Shown piece by piece: positions 1 through 5,185 of a stretch of DNA of 7,208 bases. The stretch's first letter is position 1, and each line of letters begins with the position of its first letter. The position numbers and the translations under genes were made by a program. Location: contig JACQQW010000005.1 of assembly GCA_016206745.1 (NCBI GenBank), forward strand, positions 1-7,208, in the 5' to 3' direction. The notes under the pieces were generated by a model. The model was not told where the DNA came from. It saw nothing but the letters and a program-made list of their open reading frames with translations, and ran no database searches. The stretch comes from Candidatus Omnitrophota bacterium. GTDB lineage: Bacteria > Omnitrophota > Gorgyraeia > Zapsychrales > Fredricksoniimonadaceae.

Positions 1-174
1 CAGATCCTCGGCTTCAAACCAGTCATCGCAATCACGACCATCTTGACAGCCCCTTTTCTGATAAAGCTCGTAAGCCTTTTTCTCCACTCTTTGCGCAAAG
101 ATATTGGAATCAACGGCCTTTTCATCATTCTTAGCTTTTACTATCTTCTTTTCTACTAGTGTTGCAGTTCCCAT
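1..174 (-). CDS. DUF2934 family small protein (N-terminal part, runs off the left edge)
   Basis: The first 58 residues of a protein whose 3' end lies outside the window. The N-terminus is lysine-rich (about residues 1-23). From about residue 25 it enters a recognisable DUF2934 helix pattern: FAQRVEKKAYELYQKRG, then DGRDCDDWFEAEDL. In that family a helix ending in AYELW.xRG is followed by a short loop and a DW..AE stretch. The start is well supported: ATG at 174-172 is preceded on the minus strand by AAAGGAGGG, a strong ribosome site at normal distance. DUF2934 proteins are short, often found in soil and sediment bacteria, and have no known biochemical role, so none is given. Two cysteines (residues 43 and 49) in the loop are not something I recall as typical. 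Family assignment is fairly sure. Confidence 0.8.
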   Translation of the reverse strand, partial: MGTATLVEKKIVKAKNDEKAVDSNIFAQRVEKKAYELYQKRGCQDGRDCDDWFEAEDL

Positions 175-190
175 ACGACCCTCCTTTCAT

Positions 191-214
191 GATTGATTGA
201 TTCATTGATTGATG
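191..214. repeat. Imperfect tetranucleotide tandem repeat (GATT/AATC)
   Basis: Six 4-bp units read GATT GATT GATT CATT GATT GATG on the plus strand. Unit four has one substitution and unit six is a degenerate end. The tract lies directly upstream of the AAAGGAGGG ribosome site of the DUF2934 gene, so it would be transcribed in that gene's leader. Gain or loss of units would change leader length but not the reading frame. The tract is short for an active slipping repeat. Confidence 0.8.
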
Positions 215-218
215 TCAC

Positions 219-275
219 ACCTGACAAAAGTCTCCAAATAAGAACCTCATCGGAAACTTCTATTACCTGACAAAA
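219..275. repeat. Pair of 11-bp direct repeats in the DUF2934 leader
   Basis: ACCTGACAAAA occurs at 219-229 and again at 265-275, start to start 46 bp. On the minus strand each reads TTTTGTCAGGT. The upstream copy shares one base with the candidate TATAAT box at 280-275, so it would span the transcription start; the other lies in the leader. They could be operator half-sites or remnants of a duplication. The repeat is exact; the function is inference. Confidence 0.45.
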
Positions 276-280
276 TTATA
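275..280 (-). promoter_or_regulatory. Candidate -10 box for the DUF2934 gene
   Basis: The minus strand reads TATAAT here, a perfect -10 match, about 100 bp upstream of the ATG at 174. No good -35 box is found at 16-18 bp (TTTTCT or TTTCTG), and there is no extended -10 TG. If used, it would give a leader of about 95 nt carrying the repeats described above. Weak call. Confidence 0.35.
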
Positions 281-536
281 GTGGAACATGTTGCGGCAGA
301 AAATTAGACGAAATACGGACAAAACCAGGTACTACTACTTAGAAAAAATCGTGAGGGGGCTTTAAAAACCAGGATACAAACTACTGCAGAACTTCAGGAG
401 GGATTATTTGTAGTGCTCAAATCCCAGCTACGGACTCAATCAGCTCTTCCATAATGCGTCTATACTGTGGCCAACGGCCGGCTTATTTAATAGAAAAAGA
501 TACGTTCACAACTAGCATCCTCTTCCATTTCATATG

Positions 537-555
537 AGCTTTTTTGTCAAAAGCT
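537..555. repeat. Short inverted repeat downstream of the glycosyltransferase
   Basis: AGCTTTT (537-543) and AAAAGCT (549-555) are exact inverted copies around a 5-nt loop. The repeat begins 25 bp past the stop of the minus-strand glycosyltransferase gene. The stem is AT-rich and no U-tract follows it on the minus strand, so it is a poor intrinsic terminator. It may slow polymerase or protect the 3' end. Confidence 0.3.
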
Positions 556-580
556 TGCTTTAAAATATCCTTTATTGTAA

Positions 581-1312
581 CTATTTTTTGATGCCTAATT
601 TTAAATAAAACAACGGTTTTAAAATGCTCCACCAGCTGACAAATGGAACCATCTTAGTATACCCCCCTAATTGTTTGGGCGGATAGATCTTGGTGACAAA
701 CACTTCTTTGAATTTATATCCCAAAGTCACTGTTTTCCAGAGGACATACGGCTCTAATTCATAGGTGTTAAGCCATTCCTGATCAAGGTTGATACGCGGG
801 TCGTCAAACAGCTTTAAGCGCAGGGCGCGAAAACCATTGGTGGTGTCCGTGAGGCGATGTCCCGTCAACAGAGAAAAAGCAAATGGGTGCATGCGTGTGG
901 CCCATTTGCGGTACAGCGGCATGTCCCCGCCGGAGCCGATTTTATTCAAATACCGCGATCCCTGCGCCACATCGAACCCCTCTTCCATGACCGGCTGCAA
1001 TAAAAACGGGATTTCTTCCGGGTTGTCTTTATCATTGCCGGCCATGATGACCAAAATGCCATAATGGTGTTCCCGCGCATAATGGATGGCGGTGCGTATG
1101 GCCGCGCCCACGCCGCGGCGGTGTGGATGCCTGACGGTCTTGACCCCGCGCTGCGCGTAAGCGGCGATCATTTCGGTGGTGCCGTCGTCGGAACCGTCAT
1201 CGACGATCATATAATCAGCTTGATTGTGGACGCGGCTGTTTAAAAAACGCTCGATGACGTTCCTTAGTTTTATTTTTTCATTATAAGCGACGGGAGAAAC
1301 GAGGACGCTCAT
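581..1312 (-). CDS. Family 2 glycosyltransferase (GT-A fold, polyprenyl-phosphate sugar transferase-like)
   Basis: A 243-residue cytoplasmic GT2 enzyme with no membrane helices, expected to move a sugar from a nucleotide donor to a lipid carrier or glycan. The N-terminal nucleotide-binding half has SPVAYNE (6-12) and VDDGSDDGT (37-45). The usual DxD metal site is written AGNDKDNPEE (91-100), a variant I associate with a DPM1-like subgroup. GSRY (118-121) and DTTNGFRA (156-163) follow, with the conserved acidic stretch LNTYELEPYV at 181-190. Full-length DPM1-type catalytic domains are about this size; the membrane domain of some relatives is absent. ATG at 1312-1310 overlaps the stop of the acetyltransferase gene as ATGA and has no clear ribosome site of its own, so translation is probably coupled. 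It is the last gene of the sugar operon. Family is sure; donor and acceptor are unknown. Confidence 0.9.
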   Translation of the reverse strand: MSVLVSPVAYNEKIKLRNVIERFLNSRVHNQADYMIVDDGSDDGTTEMIAAYAQRGVKTVRHPHRRGVGAAIRTAIHYAREHHYGILVIMAGNDKDNPEEIPFLLQPVMEEGFDVAQGSRYLNKIGSGGDMPLYRKWATRMHPFAFSLLTGHRLTDTTNGFRALRLKLFDDPRINLDQEWLNTYELEPYVLWKTVTLGYKFKEVFVTKIYPPKQLGGYTKMVPFVSWWSILKPLFYLKLGIKK

Positions 1313-1863
1313 GGCGTGACCAAAACATCATTGAGCAAACGGTATTTTACACCGCAGGCGCAGCGCAGGGCATGGTTTAATTTCCGTCCGCAGCGGCAGG
1401 CATGGCCGGCACAATGCGCCGGATTCCCGATCACAATGGCATGGGGCGGCACGTCTTTGGTCACCACGCTCCCCGCCCCGACCACCGCATATTCCCCGAC
1501 GGTAATGCCGCACATGAGCGTGGCATTGGCGCCGATGGTGGCGCCTTTTTTGACCACTGTTTTCTCTAAAACCCAGGAGTCTTTGCGGTTGCCGCGCGGA
1601 TAACGGTCATTGATAAAGACCGCGCCGGCGCCCACAAACACATCATCTTCCAAGGCCACCCCGTCCCAAACCGCCACATGGTTCTTTAATGTTGCGTGAT
1701 TGCCTATGCTGGCGCCTTTTTCTATAAAACAGCCGTCGCAAATATTGCAATGGTGTCCTATGGCCGCCCCTTCCAACACATTGGCAAAGGCCCAAATGCG
1801 CGTCCCATCGCCGATGACGGCTTTGGGATGGACCAACGCCTGTTCATGTTTAAAATAACTCAT
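1309..1863 (-). CDS. WbpD/WlbB-like hexapeptide N-acetyltransferase
   Basis: A 184-residue left-handed beta-helix acyltransferase. It resembles WbpD/WlbB, which acetylate the 3-amino group of a UDP-2-acetamido-3-amino-uronic acid using acetyl-CoA. Hexapeptide repeats run through most of the chain (for example AVIGDGTRIWAFANV at 15-29 and ATIGANATLMCGITVG at 108-123). The family block FINDRYPRG lies at 83-91, and the acetyl-CoA end carries GAGSVVTKDVPPHAIVIGNP (129-148). The tail holds a CxCG (156-159) and a CxCG (168-171), a small zinc-ribbon-like ending. I chose ATG at 1863-1861 over an in-frame ATG at 1911. The later start begins the conserved domain and overlaps the upstream stop as ATGA, while the longer form adds 16 unrelated residues copied from inside the upstream gene. 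The downstream neighbour also overlaps by ATGA. The exact substrate is inferred from context. Confidence 0.88.
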   Translation of the reverse strand: MSYFKHEQALVHPKAVIGDGTRIWAFANVLEGAAIGHHCNICDGCFIEKGASIGNHATLKNHVAVWDGVALEDDVFVGAGAVFINDRYPRGNRKDSWVLEKTVVKKGATIGANATLMCGITVGEYAVVGAGSVVTKDVPPHAIVIGNPAHCAGHACRCGRKLNHALRCACGVKYRLLNDVLVTP

Positions 1864-2873
1864 ACGCGCACCAACTCCCCCTTGCGGTCGATGGATTCCT
1901 GGATCGCGCATAAGGCGCGCACCACGTCATGGGCGCGGCGGGCATTGGCCAGGATAGGGTCGGCATTTTGGGCGATGCAGTCGGCAAAATACTGGGCCTG
2001 GGCTTTGAGCGGCTCGGCGCTGCCGATTTTGGGGATGGTGATGCTCCCTTCGCGGGAAAGCAGTTGAAACTCGCCATAGGTTTGATAATACACATTGGTC
2101 TTCTCCACATGTTTATCATACAATTTAATCGCCCCTTCAGGATTTAAATCATCCCAGGCGGCCATCTTTTTATCTCCCACGACGGTGATTTGCCTGACCT
2201 TTTTAGGGTCCAGCCAGCTCACATGCACATTGGCCATAATATTATTGGGATAATCCAACGTCGCAAAGGCCAGGTCCTCGAGATTGCCGCCCAGGCATTT
2301 GTGGCCGCGGGCGGAAACGCTCAAGGGCGGGCTGTCAAAGAGATAATTGAAAATGGCAATATCGTGCGGGGCTAGGTCCCACATGGCATTGACATCATAC
2401 CTAAACGGCCCCAAATTGGTGCGCTCGGAATGGGCATAATGGATGGCGCCTAATTCCCTGGTCTGAATATATTCGCGCAGTTTGACAATGCCCTGGTTGA
2501 ACACAAAAATGTGACCTGCCATGAGCACTTTCTTTCTTTGACGGGCCAGGTCTTCCAGGACCAAACATTCCTGCGGGTCCAGAGACAAGGGTTTTTCGCA
2601 CAGCACATGTTTGCCCGCTTCCAAGGACTCTTTGGCAAGATCGAAATGGAATTCGGTCGGCACCGCAATCACCACGGCATCGATGGATGTATTGTTGAGC
2701 ATGTCCTTATAATTACGGGTCGGCGCAATGGCGGGGTACAATGCGCGGATGGCGGACAAACGCTGCTCATCCAAATCCGCGCACATCAACACTTTTGAAA
2801 ATGCCGATTGGGAAAAAATACGGATGTGGTTGGGGCCCCAATGCCCGCAGCCTATGACACCGACTGAAATCAT
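1860..2873 (-). CDS. Gfo/Idh/MocA oxidoreductase, WlbA/WbpB-like nucleotide-sugar dehydrogenase
   Basis: A 337-residue NAD(P)-dependent oxidoreductase. The Rossmann fold opens at once with VGVIGCGHWGPNH (4-16, GxGxxG). It is followed by an acidic ADLD (32-35) for the ribose of NAD, VIAVPTEFH (68-76), and CEKPLS (92-97) with the family lysine at 95. The catalytic-domain signature is MWDLAPHDI (164-172). With a WbpD/WlbB-type acetyltransferase next to it, the likely role is oxidation of C3 of UDP-N-acetylglucosaminuronate or a similar sugar, the step before amination. The start is ATG at 2873: it gives a standard Rossmann N-terminus, and an upstream ATG (2882) or TTG (2891) adds only nonconserved residues. 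No ribosome site precedes it, but a TATAAT box ends 7 bp upstream, hinting at a leaderless mRNA. First gene of the operon, divergent from the plus-strand pair. Confidence 0.9.
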   Translation of the reverse strand: MISVGVIGCGHWGPNHIRIFSQSAFSKVLMCADLDEQRLSAIRALYPAIAPTRNYKDMLNNTSIDAVVIAVPTEFHFDLAKESLEAGKHVLCEKPLSLDPQECLVLEDLARQRKKVLMAGHIFVFNQGIVKLREYIQTRELGAIHYAHSERTNLGPFRYDVNAMWDLAPHDIAIFNYLFDSPPLSVSARGHKCLGGNLEDLAFATLDYPNNIMANVHVSWLDPKKVRQITVVGDKKMAAWDDLNPEGAIKLYDKHVEKTNVYYQTYGEFQLLSREGSITIPKIGSAEPLKAQAQYFADCIAQNADPILANARRAHDVVRALCAIQESIDRKGELVRV

Positions 2874-2880
2874 AGGTGGC

Positions 2881-2886
2881 ATTATA
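2881..2886 (-). promoter_or_regulatory. Candidate -10 box for the sugar operon (possible leaderless start)
   Basis: The minus strand reads TATAAT, ending 7 bp before the ATG at 2873. Transcription would begin at or next to the start codon, in line with the missing ribosome site. A TTGAAA lies 15 bp upstream, close to the -35 consensus but at short spacing. Confidence 0.4.
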
Positions 2887-2932
2887 CCCAAAGCCCTTTA
2901 TTTTCAAAAGCGTTTATTTTGGGATTTACTTG

Positions 2933-2961
2933 TTGCGCGCGGACCCTGCAGTCGGTAGAAT
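2933..2961 (+). promoter_or_regulatory. Candidate promoter for the divergent plus-strand pair
   Basis: TTGCGC (2933-2938) and TAGAAT (2956-2961) are 17 bp apart, with 3/6 and 5/6 consensus matches. The ATG at 2970 comes 8 bp after the -10 box and no clear ribosome site precedes it. As on the other side of this intergenic region, the mRNA could therefore be leaderless. Weak -35. Confidence 0.3.
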
Positions 2962-2969
2962 TGGCGGTG

Positions 2970-3386
2970 ATGATCAACAGAATGCATATTTTTACCGCGC
3001 TTTTTGTGTTGTCCGCCCTGATCAGCCTTGTCCAGCTTACCGGGCGCACCATCCAGCAGCAAACACAGCGGCCAGCCATGCCCCTGCATAGTTTAACGGA
3101 ACAATTTATGGGGTTGGAAAAGGCCTTTGCCCACGCGGCCCGGGCCGGATATTACACCGATAAGAACATGGAACATCCCCTGGCCATCGCCCAATTCGAA
3201 CAAGCGCAGTATGTCCTGGCCCCGACGGTATTGGAATTAAACAACACTTCCCTCCCCTTAATTATTTTTGACTGCACTTCCCCTGCAGCGGCATTGGCTA
3301 AAATCAAAGAGCTTAAGTTAATCCCGGTTTCCGCCAATAATACCGGAATTATTTTGGCGGTCAATCCCCGGGTGAATAAACCATGA
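2970..3386 (+). CDS. Small membrane-anchored protein of unknown function, partner of the GT-C gene
   Basis: A 138-residue protein I cannot assign to a named family. Residues 6-24 (HIFTALFVLSALISLVQLT) form one hydrophobic helix that could be an uncleaved anchor. The rest is soluble, with YYTDK (61-65), FEQAQYVLAPTVLEL (76-90), a beta-type run LPLIIFD (95-101) and GIILAVNP (126-133). The last two look like core strands of a small alpha/beta domain, probably outside the cytoplasm. It ends in an ATGA overlap with the GT-C glycosyltransferase, so the two are translated together. I infer that it assists or reads out that enzyme. The start is uncertain: ATG 2970 is chosen, ATG 2982 is equally able to begin the helix, and a longer frame opening at 2919 adds residues with no sign of conservation. 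Confidence 0.65.
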   Translation: MINRMHIFTALFVLSALISLVQLTGRTIQQQTQRPAMPLHSLTEQFMGLEKAFAHAARAGYYTDKNMEHPLAIAQFEQAQYVLAPTVLELNNTSLPLIIFDCTSPAAALAKIKELKLIPVSANNTGIILAVNPRVNKP

Positions 3387-4696
3387 TGTATATGCCGGGT
3401 TTGCTTATTTCGGTCTTGATGGGCCATTTATGCGTAAAAATTTTGGGGACACGTACCGAATCCAAACAACGAATGCGGAACATGTCCCCAGAATTCGACG
3501 ACCCTTTACGTTTGTTCCTGGGTGCGGCGCTGGGACTGGGCCTTAATGGGTTTATCACTTTCTTTGTCCATTTGGTTTTTGGGTGGCATGCGGCTTGGGC
3601 GCCTGTTGTGGTCAGTTTAGCAGTGTTAGGAATTGTGGGGACACGTACCGAATTAAAGCACAAAATTCGGTACATGTCCCCACAATTCCTGCCCCCCCAT
3701 TGGCCAGGACTTACTCTGTTGGCATTTATAGCTGTATTTATCTTCTTCGAAGCAAACTATTATCCTTTAGGCGGATGGGATGCGTGGTCATGCTGGAATT
3801 TGAAGGCCAAGTTTATTTATTTGGGCGGGGACCATTGGAACAATATGTTTGACCCGGTATTATGGCGCAGTAATACCCACTACCCTCTGCTTTTGCCCTG
3901 CATCAATGTTTGGTTTTGGGATTTAAGCGGACAGGCTGATCCGCGGGTGCCGATGGTCAATGGCATCGTCTTTGTCCTCTTGACCGCCGGAGTTTTACTT
4001 TTTGGGCTTTACAATTTCAGCAAACAATGGCTTTTGCCGCTGGCCATGACCGCGGCGGCATTTCTGCTTCCTTTTAACATCACCATGGGAGCCAGCCAAT
4101 ACAGCGACGTGGTCCTGGGACTTTATCTGTTGTGTGCCTTGGTCTGCCTGATGGCGGATGAGTTTATACTGGCGGGGATATTTTTAGGGTTGCTTTCTTT
4201 TACTAAAACGGAAGGGACGGTTGCTGCTGTGATTTTGGCGGGGCTGATGATGTTAAAAAAGGGAAAGGGGAAACATTTATTTTTAACCGCCTTTGTCCTT
4301 TCTGCTTTACCGGCGATCCTGTTCACATTGTTTATGGCCCCGCGCAATGAGGCATTTATCAACGGGCTTACATCGATGGAAAAACCATCCACGCTGGCCC
4401 GCTTGCAGGCAATCGCGGTGTACCCGTTCCTTGAATTGATAAGCGCAAAATGGAATGGATTATGGCTTTTGATCCTCGGGGGATTGGCCGCGCACTGGAA
4501 AGATATGATCGAGGGGAAACTCCAAATTCTTGCGCTGTTCTTTGCTCTATACTTAGGCGCGCTGTTGGCGTATTACCAGGTGAACACATTTTTTGAAATC
4601 AACTGGTGGCTGCAAAATACATTAAACCGCATCCTCTTCGCCCTGCTGCCGGCGGTCATGTTTTGGCTGGGATTAAGTCTTTTGCAAAAAAACTAA
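3383..4696 (+). CDS. Multi-pass GT-C type glycosyltransferase (GT39/RgtA-like) carrying two inserted palindromic peptides
   Basis: A 437-residue membrane protein with about ten hydrophobic segments (roughly 3-20, 45-68, 70-84, 108-122, 193-210, 216-232, 241-270, 279-291, 298-318, 342-354, 358-370, 381-399, 415-434). The first extracytoplasmic loop carries PLGGWDAWSCWNLKAKF (128-144) and HYPLLLP (166-172). D132 is a probable catalytic acidic residue of the type seen in GT-C enzymes, which use polyprenyl-phosphate sugars. Later family-like motifs are SFTKTEG (272-278) and NTLNRILFALLPAV (412-425). Residues 20-38 and 84-102 are near-copies of one peptide and come from two palindromic DNA elements, described separately. 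They lie between helices, so the fold may tolerate them. ATG at 3383 overlaps the upstream stop as ATGA; the stop overlaps the convergent greA stop. Superfamily is fairly sure; sugar and acceptor unknown. Confidence 0.8.
   Translation: MMYMPGLLISVLMGHLCVKILGTRTESKQRMRNMSPEFDDPLRLFLGAALGLGLNGFITFFVHLVFGWHAAWAPVVVSLAVLGIVGTRTELKHKIRYMSPQFLPPHWPGLTLLAFIAVFIFFEANYYPLGGWDAWSCWNLKAKFIYLGGDHWNNMFDPVLWRSNTHYPLLLPCINVWFWDLSGQADPRVPMVNGIVFVLLTAGVLLFGLYNFSKQWLLPLAMTAAAFLLPFNITMGASQYSDVVLGLYLLCALVCLMADEFILAGIFLGLLSFTKTEGTVAAVILAGLMMLKKGKGKHLFLTAFVLSALPAILFTLFMAPRNEAFINGLTSMEKPSTLARLQAIAVYPFLELISAKWNGLWLLILGGLAAHWKDMIEGKLQILALFFALYLGALLAYYQVNTFFEINWWLQNTLNRILFALLPAVMFWLGLSLLQKN
3439..3495. repeat. Palindromic element copy 1, in frame inside the GT-C gene
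   Basis: A 57-bp element bounded by AATT on both sides. Arms TGGGGACACGTACCG (3444-3458) and CGGAACATGTCCCCA (3476-3490) pair at 13 of 15 positions around a 17-nt loop. In the gene's frame it encodes GTRTESKQRMRNMSPEF. It has no stop codon in any of the six frames. It is 47/57 identical to copy 2, same orientation, no gaps. The more decayed stem suggests an older insertion or more coding drift. Confidence 0.9.
3631..3687. repeat. Palindromic element copy 2, in frame inside the GT-C gene
   Basis: A 57-bp element bounded by AATT. Including three flanking bases on each side (3628-3690) it forms 27-bp arms with a single mismatch and a 9-nt loop (3655-3663). The mismatch is C·A in plus-strand RNA but G·U in minus-strand RNA. 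In the gene's frame it encodes GTRTELKHKIRYMSPQF. One TTAA in the loop region closes one frame per strand; the other four are open. It sits in the same codon phase as copy 1, 192 bp downstream. Confidence 0.92.
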
Positions 4697-5172
4697 GAAA
4701 GCCGTTTGATTTTTTTGATCTTGTATTTTAAGGTCCCGGCGGGGACTTTGATGTCCAGGGTCTCCCCGGCTTTGTGCCCTAAAAGGCCTTTGCCGATGGG
4801 GGAAAAAACCGAGATTTTATTTTCCTCATAGCTGGCTTCCTCAGGGGAAACCAGCATATAGGTCAATTCCTCGTCATTGTCCACATCTTGCAAAGTCACA
4901 ATCGCGCCTATGAACACCTTGTCGGAAGGGATGTTCTCATTCTCGATGATGCGCACATTGGATAGCTTGGTTTCCAGCTCCGCGATGCGCGCCTCATTGT
5001 GCGCCTGGGCCTCTTTGGCCGCGTCGTATTCGGCATTTTCGGAAATATCGCCCTGGGCCCGGGCCTCGGCAATGGCCTTGGCAATCTTCTGGCGCTCGGC
5101 CGTCTTATACGACTCCAATTGCTCCTGCAATTTATGGAAACCCGACCTGGTCAAATAAACTTCACCGGCCAT
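4693..5172 (-). CDS. greA: Transcription elongation factor GreA
   Basis: A 159-residue GreA, the usual length. It enters the secondary channel of RNA polymerase and stimulates cleavage of backtracked RNA. The N-terminal coiled coil (about 8-75) carries the tip signature GDISENAEYDAAKE (41-54), with the acidic tip residues D42 and E45. The C-terminal FKBP-like domain shows FIGAIVTLQD (87-96) and SPIGKGLLGHKAGE (124-137). ATG at 5172 follows an AAGGGGGA ribosome site that overlaps the stop of the PC4-like gene 13 bp upstream. It is the third gene of the ybaB operon. Its TAG stop overlaps the TAA stop of the convergent GT-C gene, with no terminator hairpin between them. Confidence 0.97.
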   Translation of the reverse strand: MAGEVYLTRSGFHKLQEQLESYKTAERQKIAKAIAEARAQGDISENAEYDAAKEAQAHNEARIAELETKLSNVRIIENENIPSDKVFIGAIVTLQDVDNDEELTYMLVSPEEASYEENKISVFSPIGKGLLGHKAGETLDIKVPAGTLKYKIKKIKRLS

Positions 5173-5185
5173 ACAAAAATCCCCC

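Larger units (their letters stand above)
175..580. other. Intergenic stretch of about 400 bp without a convincing gene
   Basis: The left third is the leader of the DUF2934 gene: ribosome site, tetranucleotide repeat, two direct repeats and a possible -10 box. From about 300 to 536 I see no ORF with a ribosome site and recognisable product. A 9-bp sequence, AAAACCAGG, occurs at 321-329 and again at 365-373. A short minus-strand frame (482-417) reads RWPQYRRIMEELIES before a stop and could be a remnant of a lost gene, but it is too short to judge. A plus-strand AGGAGGG at 397-403 precedes only a 12-codon GTG frame. Confidence 0.6.

Noticed and set aside
282..297. Sigma54-like TGGAAC..TTGC on the plus strand
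   Set aside because: GG and GC are 8 bp apart rather than the required 10, and no plus-strand gene follows.
397..450. Possible leader peptide after AGGAGGG in the empty region
   Set aside because: A 12-codon GTG frame with no downstream plus-strand gene to regulate.
537..555. Intrinsic terminator for the sugar operon
   Set aside because: The inverted repeat is AT-rich and no U-tract follows on the minus strand; listed only as an inverted repeat.
920..930. CATGTCCCC in the GT2 gene as a partial third palindrome copy
   Set aside because: Only nine bases match and no partner arm is present; ordinary coding sequence.
1864..1911. Longer start for the acetyltransferase at ATG 1911
   Set aside because: The extra 16 residues are read from inside the upstream gene and are not part of the family; ATG 1863 gives the usual N-terminus and an ATGA overlap.
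2874..2891. Longer start (TTG 2891 or ATG 2882) for the oxidoreductase
   Set aside because: It adds six or three residues ahead of a standard Rossmann N-terminus, has no ribosome site, and would place the TATAAT box inside the gene.
3361..3675. Minus-strand 104-codon frame across both palindromic elements
   Set aside because: It stays open because the palindromes lack stop codons on both strands; it has no ribosome site or recognisable product and lies opposite the GT-C gene.
3583..3852. Plus-strand 89-codon frame covering the second palindrome
   Set aside because: Shifted frame of the GT-C gene, opened by the stop-poor palindrome; no family features.
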